A stretch of DNA of 64,000 nt from Flavobacterium sp. W4I14 (GTDB lineage: Bacteria > Bacteroidota > Bacteroidia > Sphingobacteriales > Sphingobacteriaceae): the NCBI GenBank assembly GCA_030817875.1, contig JAUSZU010000001.1, positions 4,526,001 through 4,590,000 of the forward strand, given 5' to 3'. A program made the translations under genes and the position numbers. The notes under the pieces are model-generated. The model did not search any database and was not told the DNA's origin. It saw only the letters and a program-made list of their open reading frames with translations. Positions 46,619 through 54,251 of this stretch are shown here, piece after piece (position 1 is the first letter of the stretch; each line of letters opens with the position of its first letter).

Positions 46619-48805
46619 TTAGTTTCCCAACTCCAGCTGGTTTTTAACCAGATTGTAATATTCTCCCTTGCTTTTAGTAAGCTCAGCATGGCTACCCTGC
46701 TCAACAATAATTCCCTTATCAAGCACCACAATATTATCAGCATTTTTAACTGTACTAAGGCGGTGTGCGACCACAACAACCGTTCTCCCTTTAAAAAAAC
46801 CTTCTAAATTCTCCATAATCACCTTTTCATTATTGGCATCAAGGGAATTGGTCGCTTCATCAAAAAAGATATATTCAGGGTTTTTATAAACGGCCCTCGC
46901 AATTAATATCCGCTGTTTTTGTCCCTGGCTAATCCCATTTCCTTCGGCTCCAATTTTGGTATGTAAACCCAAAGGCAGGCTTTCTATCAAATCATTAATA
47001 TTGGACATTTTAATAGCATGTCGTAGTTTGGTAGTATCAGGATATTCATCTCCAACAGCAATGTTTTTTGCAATGCTATCCGAAAATATAAAACCATCTT
47101 GCATTACAACACCACATTGTCCGCGCCAATACCGGTACCCAATCTGATCGATATGGGTTTGCCCTATTTTTATTTCTCCTTTTTGCGGCACATAAAACCG
47201 CAGCAACAATTTTAAAATGGTAGTTTTACCACTCCCACTCATGCCAACAATAGCCGTGGTTTTTCCTTCCGGAATTGCGAGATCTATTCCCTTTAAAACG
47301 GGTTCATTTCCTGCACCAGGATAAGTAAAACTTAAATTTTTAATAGTGATACTTTTATTTGCTGGTAATTCTTTCAAAAAAGTTTTATCCACGGGCTCTT
47401 CATCCTCCATCTTGTGTATTTCGTTTAAGCGTTCTAAACTTATTTTTGCATCTTGTAGCGATTGAATAAAGCCAAGCAATTGTTCTATCGGACTATTTAC
47501 CTGCCCAACTATATATTGGATCGCCATCATCCCCCCCAGGGTTAAATCGTTATCTATTACGGATTTTGCGACCAAAAATGTGATAATGATATTTTTACCT
47601 TCATTAATAAAAAAAGCTCCGGTCTGCTGTATTTGCCCTAACGATAAACTTTTTATGCCAAACCTGAACAACCCAGCTTGCAAACGCTCCCATTCCCAGC
47701 GTTTCTGTTGCTCGCAGTTATTGAGTTTAATCTCCTGCATTCCGCCTATGAGCTGCACTATGGCACTTTGATTTTTGGAAGAGAGGTCGAATCTTTTAAA
47801 ATCCAGATCTCTCCTTTTTTTAAGGAAAGCAATTACCCAAAGCGAATAAAGTGCGCTACTCAATAAAAATATAAGGAAGATATTTAGGTTGTAATAGGCC
47901 AACACGCCTGCAAATATGACTAGATTAAACAACGAGAAAATGACACTTAATGTAGAACCTGTTAAAAAACTTTGTATCCTACCTTGATCGTTCATACGCT
48001 GCATAATATCGCCCGTCATTTTGGTGTCGAAGAAACTCATAGGGAGTTTCATCAGCTTAATCAAAAAATCGGTTAAGATAGATATGTTTATCCTCGTACT
48101 AATGTGCAACAAAATCCACGAACGAATAAAATCGACACTCATCCTACCTAAAAACAGCATGATTTGTGCAATGAGGATAATGTGAATAAAATTTAAATTT
48201 CGAGTGTTAATCCCAATATCAACAACCGATTGGGTAAGGAAAGGAACAATTAATTGCAGGAAGCTACCTACACCTAGGCCGACAAATAATTGGATTATAA
48301 GTTGCTTATACTGATATATATAGCGCAATAAATAACTCCAGTTTAAGCCATGGGCTTTATCTCCATCTTGTGCGTATAGATCGGGGGTTGGCGAAAGTAT
48401 TAATACAATTCCCTGACTTTGTCCATTATTATTTGTACTTAACCAACCTTCCACAAACTCTGCGCGGCTATATTTCATTAAACCTTTAGCCGGATCGGCA
48501 ACGTAAAAAGTTTTGTTTTTTATTTTGTACAGGACCACAAAGTGATTCTGATTCCAGTGTATAATTAATGGAAACTCTGCTGCTGATAACTGATCTAAAG
48601 TAAGTTTACTACCGGTGGTTCTGAAACCAATTTTCTCGGCAGCTTCGCTAATGCCTAATAACGAAACCCCCTCTTTGTTAATACCCGAAATTTCCCTTAA
48701 CCTTTGTAAACTGAAATTTTTTCCATAGTATTTGACTATCATACGAAGGCAGGTAGGGCCACAGTCCATTTGATCGGCTTGCTTGTAAAAGGGGAAGGTT
48801 TTCAA
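46619..48805 (-). CDS. Peptidase C39-containing ABC peptide exporter
   Basis: A 728-aa bacteriocin-type exporter. N-terminal C39 protease with catalytic Cys15 (MDCGPTC), His88 (NHFVVL) and Asp104 (ADPAKG) that cuts after a double glycine; then an ABC transmembrane domain (about 165-440) and an ATPase with Walker A GMSGSGKTT (Lys about 527), signature SQGQKQRI, Walker B FFDEATNSLD and H-loop AHRLST. The start is TTG at 48805, because the C39 consensus begins here and no in-frame ATG lies nearby. Its substrate is most likely the GG-leader peptide at 51162. Confidence 0.95.
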   Translation of the reverse strand: MKTFPFYKQADQMDCGPTCLRMIVKYYGKNFSLQRLREISGINKEGVSLLGISEAAEKIGFRTTGSKLTLDQLSAAEFPLIIHWNQNHFVVLYKIKNKTFYVADPAKGLMKYSRAEFVEGWLSTNNNGQSQGIVLILSPTPDLYAQDGDKAHGLNWSYLLRYIYQYKQLIIQLFVGLGVGSFLQLIVPFLTQSVVDIGINTRNLNFIHIILIAQIMLFLGRMSVDFIRSWILLHISTRINISILTDFLIKLMKLPMSFFDTKMTGDIMQRMNDQGRIQSFLTGSTLSVIFSLFNLVIFAGVLAYYNLNIFLIFLLSSALYSLWVIAFLKKRRDLDFKRFDLSSKNQSAIVQLIGGMQEIKLNNCEQQKRWEWERLQAGLFRFGIKSLSLGQIQQTGAFFINEGKNIIITFLVAKSVIDNDLTLGGMMAIQYIVGQVNSPIEQLLGFIQSLQDAKISLERLNEIHKMEDEEPVDKTFLKELPANKSITIKNLSFTYPGAGNEPVLKGIDLAIPEGKTTAIVGMSGSGKTTILKLLLRFYVPQKGEIKIGQTHIDQIGYRYWRGQCGVVMQDGFIFSDSIAKNIAVGDEYPDTTKLRHAIKMSNINDLIESLPLGLHTKIGAEGNGISQGQKQRILIARAVYKNPEYIFFDEATNSLDANNEKVIMENLEGFFKGRTVVVVAHRLSTVKNADNIVVLDKGIIVEQGSHAELTKSKGEYYNLVKNQLELGN

Positions 48806-48855
48806 TGTTGGTTTTCTATTGGTTTAAGTGTTGTAAGAGTGTATATTCTTGTTTT

Positions 48856-49195
48856 TTAACTTCCTGATCTTAGAAAGTCGTGTACACCAAGTTTTTTATT
48901 ATCCAAAATCATAATTTTCTTTTCAAAAGATAAATTCCAATCTTCTAGATAAGTATAGGCAGGGGTTATTTTTTACTCATCTAAAAAGCAAGTATCTATT
49001 TGGATGAGATTCATTATGCAACAGGGCAATATCTCTTGACTCAAATCTCTTTCAACTTGATAAGCTGATATTTCAATTAGTTTGAAAAGGCTTTTCTCCT
49101 TTCATCAAATGCGCCCATAAATAATGTTTTCCTTTATTCTTCGGAATAAAAGCTAAAGAGGTAGGATCGTTTTCGTAAATACAAATTTTCTTCCT
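48856..49195 (-). pseudogene. Decayed gene inside the peptide locus
   Basis: Three protein-like pieces lie in line between the C39 exporter and the second glycosyltransferase-like gene: 49073-49195 (YENDPTSLAFIPKNKGKHYL...), 48973-49080 (LIEISAYQVERDLSQE...) and 48856-48963 (PAYTYLEDWNLSFEKK...GVHDFLRSGS). Dropping one base from the A run 49085-49088 joins pieces 1 and 2 (EKPFKLIEISAY), and a TAA (48973-48975) separates 2 from 3 in the same frame. Upstream bases to 49230 contain further broken coding signal. I do not recognise the family. It was probably a gene of this operon. Confidence 0.6.
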
Positions 49196-49230
49196 CTATC
49201 AACCCAACTATTAAGTTTACAATAACCATA

Positions 49231-49896
49231 TTACATTAAATATTTTAAGTAAGCTTGCCGAATTTTTTCCAAACGTTGCTCAGTTTCGTTAAACATATTT
49301 TGAACTAAACCAGGTTGTTCATTGTGTAAGGTTGTAATATCTGAATAACCAAAATCTTTCTGTCGCGAGATAAAAGGATAAAGTACCATTTTATGACTTG
49401 TTAGATTAGCTAAAACCAAATCCGCTACATCATCATCCTTAAACTTATAATTGAGTATTTTTTTAAAAATTTTCTTATAAAGGACAATAAATTGCGTAGA
49501 TAAGAAGGTATTTAGCCAATATCTGTTTTCTGTTAATGGCACTACTTCTCCATATCCTGCAATACCCCCACAAAGAATGGCTACACCCTGCTCGTGTGAT
49601 GCTATAATATTCTGCATCAGGTATTCGGCATTATAATATTCCGTAAATTCATGATCGTCTTCACACATAATAATTACATCATCATCATTTTCTAGCGCCA
49701 GTTTAATCATTTTTAAAATGCTGTACCAAAGCCCAACCGCGCCGATTTCGTGTTTACAGGCTTCCAAAACAGTAACATCAAACTCAGGCCTGTCTTTAAA
49801 TTGCCTTAAAATATGGGCTAATCTATCAGTCCTTTCCTGCATATTGATAACATATGTAGCTATTGAAAATCCATCATGTTCTGTGTTACTTTTCAT
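49231..49896 (-). CDS. Glycosyltransferase-25-like protein B
   Basis: A 221-aa soluble protein. Motifs YVINMQERTDR (15-25), GAVGLWYSI (52-60), the acidic CEDDHEFTEYYNA (78-90) and PFISRQKDFGYSDIT near 185 are shared with the adjacent paralog. The N-terminal INLxxRxxR and the EDD motif fit GT25 (LgtB/procollagen galactosyltransferase) or a related GT-A fold, with EDD as a metal/nucleotide-sugar site. In this context it is a candidate peptide glycosylation enzyme. Confidence is in the family resemblance, not in the acceptor. Confidence 0.72.
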   Translation of the reverse strand: MKSNTEHDGFSIATYVINMQERTDRLAHILRQFKDRPEFDVTVLEACKHEIGAVGLWYSILKMIKLALENDDDVIIMCEDDHEFTEYYNAEYLMQNIIASHEQGVAILCGGIAGYGEVVPLTENRYWLNTFLSTQFIVLYKKIFKKILNYKFKDDDVADLVLANLTSHKMVLYPFISRQKDFGYSDITTLHNEQPGLVQNMFNETEQRLEKIRQAYLKYLM

Positions 49897-49898
49897 AG

Positions 49899-50567
49899 TT
49901 ATTTAGCGACATTATAAAAATTGGTTACCTTCATCAGATCCTCAAGTTTACTGTTTACATCTTTAAAAAGCCGCTCTACCCGCGCTGTCCCATTATTCTT
50001 GAATGTTACATCAGAATAGCCAAATTCTTTTTGTACTGAAACAAAAGGAGCGATTACGAACTTATTTTCTGTAAGCGCTGATATTTTAAGATCAGCAACA
50101 TCAGTAGCGGTAAATGACGCTTCCAATATTTTTCTAAAAAACTGTTTAAAAATTATCGTAAACTGTAACCCCGTAAAAGAATCAATCCAAAATAGATTTT
50201 CAGACACCTGCAAGGCGTCTTTAAACCAGCTTATCCCCCCCAACAATATATCCGCTTGTTTTTCTTGAGCTTCTTTTATAAGATTTGACAGCTTTTGTGC
50301 ATCATAATTTTTCGTAAATCTGTGATCATCCTCACATATCAAAATATAATCATCTTCTTTTATAGTTACATTTTCAATGATTTGGACGATAGTTTGCCAC
50401 AATCCTAAAGCGCCATTCTTGTTTTCAATTGCCTTTATTAAGGTGATCTTAAACTGGTTTTTCTTTGAAAATTGATTAACAGAATGAACTCTACGACTGG
50501 TTCTCTTTTCTAAATTGATAATGTAGGTCTTGATATTTTCTTGCATCAACTCTTTTTCTATAATCAT
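49899..50567 (-). CDS. Glycosyltransferase-25-like protein A
   Basis: A 222-aa paralog of the next gene downstream, separated by 2 bases. Shared positions: YIINLEKRTSRR (15-26), GALGLWQTI (52-60), ICEDDHRFTKNYDA (77-90, EDDH at 79-82 in both proteins), LLGGISWF, FWIDSFTGLQF, DVADL and PFVSVQKEFGYSDV. No signal peptide or TM helix, so cytosolic, as expected for enzymes that act before export. An ATG at 50546 is an alternative start. Confidence 0.72.
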   Translation of the reverse strand: MIIEKELMQENIKTYIINLEKRTSRRVHSVNQFSKKNQFKITLIKAIENKNGALGLWQTIVQIIENVTIKEDDYILICEDDHRFTKNYDAQKLSNLIKEAQEKQADILLGGISWFKDALQVSENLFWIDSFTGLQFTIIFKQFFRKILEASFTATDVADLKISALTENKFVIAPFVSVQKEFGYSDVTFKNNGTARVERLFKDVNSKLEDLMKVTNFYNVAK

Positions 50568-50602
50568 GAACTATCTTTTTTCGTGAATACTGGGTACAAC
50601 TC

Positions 50603-50839
50603 TTAACTTGTCCTTCTATTTTTTCCGTCTCTCATTTTTTTATTTCGGATTTCTGAAATTGCATCGTCAACTCGGCCTAGTTTAAACAATAAGTCCGATT
50701 TAGTCCAGAAACTGTAGGGATCTTCAGGTATATCTTTACTATTATACCTTTTATGAGCTTCATTGAGAATCATTTTATCATCACAGCCCTCAATAATACT
50801 TTGTGTTGCATTTTCAATAAATCGATAGGTAAATTTCAT
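50603..50839 (-). CDS. Small helical protein, unknown (peptide locus)
   Basis: A 78-aa protein with two or three predicted helices; FWTKSDLLFKLGRVDDAISEIRNK (about 44-67) resembles a tetratricopeptide-like helix pair. It sits between the precursor peptide and the glycosyltransferase-like pair, 35 bases before the latter. A leader-binding or carrier role is possible but unproven. Confidence 0.6.
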   Translation of the reverse strand: MKFTYRFIENATQSIIEGCDDKMILNEAHKRYNSKDIPEDPYSFWTKSDLLFKLGRVDDAISEIRNKKMRDGKNRRTS

Positions 50840-51128
50840 TTATACAACTGGTGAGATAACCTTGGCTAGATTCGTCCAGTCTGCATGGAACGCATCAGCT
50901 TGTATTAAAATCTAAAAAAATAAATTTGTTTTCCTGTTTGGGTTTTTCAATCTCTTCCCATTTAAGTTTTTATTGAAAATTTATTGCGCTATGTTTTGTT
51001 GTGCACAAACTAATAAACTTGTCATGGATAAAAAGAATAAGATAAAAAGCGCCTTTTTTATAATTATTTTTTTTATTACTTTTTAGAAGATTTAAAATAA
51101 AAGAGGTATTTTTTTAAAAGCATGAAAT
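50840..51128 (-). other. AT-rich non-coding stretch in the peptide locus
   Basis: Long A/T runs (for example 51056-51080 and 51111-51118). I found no start-to-stop frame of more than about 10 codons with a good start on the minus strand. Could carry a second promoter for the downstream genes. Confidence 0.5.
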
Positions 51129-51152
51129 GGGATCAAAGCATGCTTTGATCCC
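51129..51152. terminator. Perfect 24-bp palindrome after the precursor gene
   Basis: Arms GGGATCAAAGCA/TGCTTTGATCCC, 9 bases after the precursor stop. There is no immediate T tract on the minus strand, so it may be a partial terminator or an mRNA 3'-stabiliser that keeps peptide mRNA abundant relative to the enzymes. Confidence 0.65.
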
Positions 51153-51161
51153 AAATAAATA

Positions 51162-51383
51162 TTATGAGGGGCATACCCAACCATTACAAACTATTGTAGC
51201 TCCACTAGGCACCCAGCTTGGCTCTCCGCATGAATAGCAAGCTTGGTAGTTACAGCATTTATAGTATCCCCCTGGTCCGCTTCCTGATCCACTACCATCT
51301 CCTCCCATTACTTTCCTCAACTGTGCCCTTGTTAATACTTCACCTTTATCAAAGGCATTTGGTTTTAAACTTAATTTTTTCAT
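51162..51383 (-). CDS. Double-glycine leader precursor peptide, six-Cys core
   Basis: A 73-aa peptide. Leader residues 1-28 end MGG (KLSL...LTRAQLRKVMGG) and resemble the GG leaders of Bacteroidota bacteriocin-like peptides exported by C39 transporters. The predicted 45-aa core begins DGSGSGSGPGG, a flexible Gly/Ser linker, and then has cysteines at core positions 15, 16, 21, 24, 38 and 43, two Trp and four Ser/Thr in the second half. Six Cys fit three disulfides, and the Ser-rich linker or Ser/Thr/Cys residues could be glycosylated. Neighbouring enzymes fit this: VKOR-thioredoxin, two GT25-like proteins, C39 exporter. Biological activity is unknown. Confidence 0.85.
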   Translation of the reverse strand: MKKLSLKPNAFDKGEVLTRAQLRKVMGGDGSGSGSGPGGYYKCCNYQACYSCGEPSWVPSGATIVCNGWVCPS

Positions 51384-51416
51384 TGTTTAATGTTTAATTT
51401 TGTGATTTAAGATTTT

Positions 51417-51509
51417 GTTGCCCTTTCACGCAAGGGTAACTTAAGCGATACCGGTGTACGCCAGTATTCGTTCTGGGGCAGTTTCGTTGCAACCGTACTG
51501 CCCCTTTTT
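51417..51509. promoter_or_regulatory. Three successive hairpins upstream of the precursor gene
   Basis: Arms 51417-51425/51432-51440, 51448-51454/51461-51467 and 51475-51482/51497-51504. The first two have one wobble each; the third (GGGGCAGT/ACTGCCCC) is perfect and is followed by TTTTT on the plus strand, a terminator form for that strand although no plus-strand gene precedes it. On the minus strand the block would lie in the 5' leader of the precursor mRNA or between it and the VKOR gene. Confidence 0.6.
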
Positions 51510-51559
51510 GTACAAAAGAACTATCACTTTACATATCCAGAAACAAGTTCAAGATGATA

Positions 51560-53146
51560 TTAAGCAATTAAATATTTTATGTCCTCTAAGCGATATGGTA
51601 CTGGTAGTTTATATCCATTTACCAAAATGGTTGGTGTAAAAGAAATTTCGGCCATTTCACACCAATCTTTTTGTTTTTGTATTACTACATCTATTTCATG
51701 ATCAAAATGAACGGGGTATTTTTTAGCCCAGTGTTCGTATTTTTTTACGGTTTGCGTATACCAATCACTAAGTGCACGCTCTACTAAAGCGGTATCGTTC
51801 AATTTAGTTAAGGCGCGGATATGTCGTGCTACTTTGTTTTTTTCATCATCATCATGATCGGCTGTGGTGAAAATAATTTTCAACTGCAGATCGTCTCTTG
51901 TTTTAAGCCATTCGTCTAGGATTTCATGTGCATTGCCACATGGCACACAAAATGGATTACTTACCATAGTAATTATTGTTTGAGCTTGAGGGTTACCTAA
52001 AACTACAGGCATTAAATCATTATTTACCGCATAACGAGGTTGGTTTAAAAGCGCTTGGTTAAATAATTCGTTGTTATATTTAAAATTTTTAAGCTGTTGA
52101 GATAGCAATTTAAATTGGGATGCTTTTAAAAATAATGGTTTCAATAAAGACCAAATTATAATAGGTAAAAGGAAACAGATTAAGGAGGGAAATAAGAAAC
52201 CTGGAGATATAAAGGCTGTAAAGCTAAAAGACCAAAGACCAGAGTTTAGGGCAGTAAGATTTTCAAACAGCAGCAATACTTGCACTATGCAACACAGTAC
52301 ACACCAGTTTTTGTGTTTATACTGGTAAGCAATAGAATAAAAGGTATATGGTAAAGCCAATACACTTAGCCAACTAATTAAGGAAAAACTAAGAGGTTTG
52401 ATCAATAAACAAAGGAAAGAACCTGTAAAATAAAAGAATCCGACCTCGCTCCAGCTTAGCCATTTGGTAATTTTTGCAGCATTTGATTTTAAAATGGCAT
52501 TACAATTATTCTTATTACCTAGGCTACATAAGTTTTGTACAAGGGGATTATTAGTGTCAATACTATGTGTCAATAAAAGTATGCTCACAGAAATGCCTAT
52601 AAGTTTCAATAACAACATTAAGCTATAACCTAAAGTTAACGATTGAAAGTTTACTGCTAGTAAAATGCTTACAGTAATTGTTAACACTAAAATTGGCAAT
52701 TTAGCTGTATCAAAGATTTCGAGCAAACGTTTATTTTTATAACCAGGCTCTGTACTATTTTCATTGGCCTCCGCCCTTAAAACACTGCCACTCCATTTTT
52801 TCAGAAATTCTTCTTCAGACATTGATGCATTTAATTGCTTTTCGTCGCTATAGTTTATTTGGCCTTGGTTAATGCTATTAACTAAAATAAAACTACCTCC
52901 ATTAGGCATTAATTGTGCAACAAAGGGTACTTCATAATCTTTATAATCTTCAATGCGGATTCTCCTCGCTTCATTTGCAATATACCAATCTGTAAGGCAA
53001 TCGGATACCGCCATTAAACTTGGGTAATCAGGATGATCTGCTAAGCATTCTTTTATTGTGGTTTCGGTGACACTTACTTTTATTTCATTTACCAAAAGCT
53101 TCGTAACTGCCTCAATATTGTTTAATTTATTTTTAAATAAAAACAT
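51560..53146 (-). CDS. VKOR-thioredoxin fusion with C39-like N-terminal domain
   Basis: A 528-aa membrane protein. Residues 1-120 resemble a C39 peptidase-like domain (HPDYPSLMAVSDCLTDW; FVAQLMPNGGSFILVNS) without the catalytic Cys. Residues 145-305 are a VKOR domain: loop Cys207/Cys215 (CSLGNKNNC) and active-site CVLC (282-285). Residues 375-528 are a thioredoxin/DsbA-like domain with CVPC (400-403) and cis-Pro FTPTILVNG. Such fusions pass electrons from folded thiols to quinone, so this is a disulfide-forming machine. First gene of the peptide locus on the minus strand; the six-Cys precursor is the obvious substrate. The degenerate C39 domain may bind the GG leader. Confidence 0.9.
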   Translation of the reverse strand: MFLFKNKLNNIEAVTKLLVNEIKVSVTETTIKECLADHPDYPSLMAVSDCLTDWYIANEARRIRIEDYKDYEVPFVAQLMPNGGSFILVNSINQGQINYSDEKQLNASMSEEEFLKKWSGSVLRAEANENSTEPGYKNKRLLEIFDTAKLPILVLTITVSILLAVNFQSLTLGYSLMLLLKLIGISVSILLLTHSIDTNNPLVQNLCSLGNKNNCNAILKSNAAKITKWLSWSEVGFFYFTGSFLCLLIKPLSFSLISWLSVLALPYTFYSIAYQYKHKNWCVLCCIVQVLLLFENLTALNSGLWSFSFTAFISPGFLFPSLICFLLPIIIWSLLKPLFLKASQFKLLSQQLKNFKYNNELFNQALLNQPRYAVNNDLMPVVLGNPQAQTIITMVSNPFCVPCGNAHEILDEWLKTRDDLQLKIIFTTADHDDDEKNKVARHIRALTKLNDTALVERALSDWYTQTVKKYEHWAKKYPVHFDHEIDVVIQKQKDWCEMAEISFTPTILVNGYKLPVPYRLEDIKYLIA

Positions 53147-53462
53147 ACATATTTATTTTTTAATCATACAATCTAAAAATAATTAAGCTTACTTTTTTAA
53201 TTTTTATTCCAACCCCCCTTAAATATTATGTAAACCTTCTAAATCAATAAAAAATAGAATTGTTAACCGAATAATTTTAAACACAACAATATAAACACAC
53301 TTAAATCTATTAAAAAAACGGAAATAAATAAAAAACATAAAAGCTTAAAAAACAATTACTTATAAAATAAAAGTCGAGATTAAAGGATTTATTTATCGAT
53401 AATCAAAATTTACTACTAAAAAGTTCGTTATTAAATTAACTATTAACGCAACACGATTCAAT
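53147..53462. other. Very AT-rich divergent promoter region
   Basis: Between the VKOR gene and the LytTR gene. Long poly-A/T runs, no ORF. Suitable place for LytTR-type direct repeats, but I could not single out a convincing pair. Confidence 0.5.
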
Positions 53463-54167
53463 TTGATAACATTCTCATGTATAATAATAGATGATGAGTA
53501 CATTGCCTTAAAATTATTGGCAGGATGCATCAGCAGAACACCATATTTAAAACTAATTAAAACCTACACAGATCCAGAATTAGCCTTACAAGATATTATC
53601 GCTCTAGAGAATAATATAGACTTTGCATTTATCGACGTGAAAATGTCTGGATTGGATAGGTTGGCGGTAGCAACCCAAATTGCTCATAAAGTTGCAAATA
53701 TTGTGTTGGTAAGTGAACATTTACAATATGCAATAGATGGCTATAATATTAATGCCAAACACTTTTTGTGCAAACCTTTTAACTTCTCATCTTTTGAAAA
53801 AACTGTTAATGCTGTTATTAACAATATAGCAAAAGAAAAACCTTATATTATGGTAAAATTAAGTTGTACTCAAATTCGACGAGTTTATGTTGACGAAATA
53901 ATAGCAGTTGAAGGCAATGGAAATTATATTAATATATATACAACCGATGCGGTACTGACTCCTTATTATAAATTGGTAGATATGGAACATAACTTAAAAG
54001 CTTTTTTGTTTATGAAGCGCATCAATAAATCTTATATCATATCAACGAAGCATATTGAAAAAATAGACGGTTTTTTAATATCGCTTAAAAACGGACTAAA
54101 TGTATCAGTTGGTGAAAGTTATCGATCTAACTTTAAAAAGGAAAGACTAAGCTACTTTGATACTTAA
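53463..54167 (+). CDS. LytTR-family response regulator
   Basis: A 234-aa regulator. Receiver domain: Asp10/Asp11 (IIIDDE), phospho-acceptor Asp58 (FIDVKMSG), Lys104 (KPF). LytTR DNA-binding domain from about 130 (IAVEGNGNYINIYT, MKRINKSYIISTKHIEKID). Starts with TTG: the frame is open back to 53403 but has no ATG or GTG. No histidine kinase lies beside it. Divergent from the peptide locus; LytTR regulators control bacteriocin loci in Firmicutes, so it may regulate this one (inference). Confidence 0.88.
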   Translation: MITFSCIIIDDEYIALKLLAGCISRTPYLKLIKTYTDPELALQDIIALENNIDFAFIDVKMSGLDRLAVATQIAHKVANIVLVSEHLQYAIDGYNINAKHFLCKPFNFSSFEKTVNAVINNIAKEKPYIMVKLSCTQIRRVYVDEIIAVEGNGNYINIYTTDAVLTPYYKLVDMEHNLKAFLFMKRINKSYIISTKHIEKIDGFLISLKNGLNVSVGESYRSNFKKERLSYFDT

Positions 54168-54203
54168 GCCTAATAAGTTTACAGCAATTCATCATAAACA
54201 GCA

Positions 54204-54240
54204 AAGCCCGATGAGTATTGATACTCATCGGGCTTCTTTT
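54204..54240. terminator. Intrinsic terminator between LytTR and susD
   Basis: 15-bp perfect stem AAGCCCGATGAGTAT/ATACTCATCGGGCTT, loop TG, then CTTTTT. Convergent genes on both sides. Confidence 0.9.
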
Positions 54241-54251
54241 TCCAGTATAAT

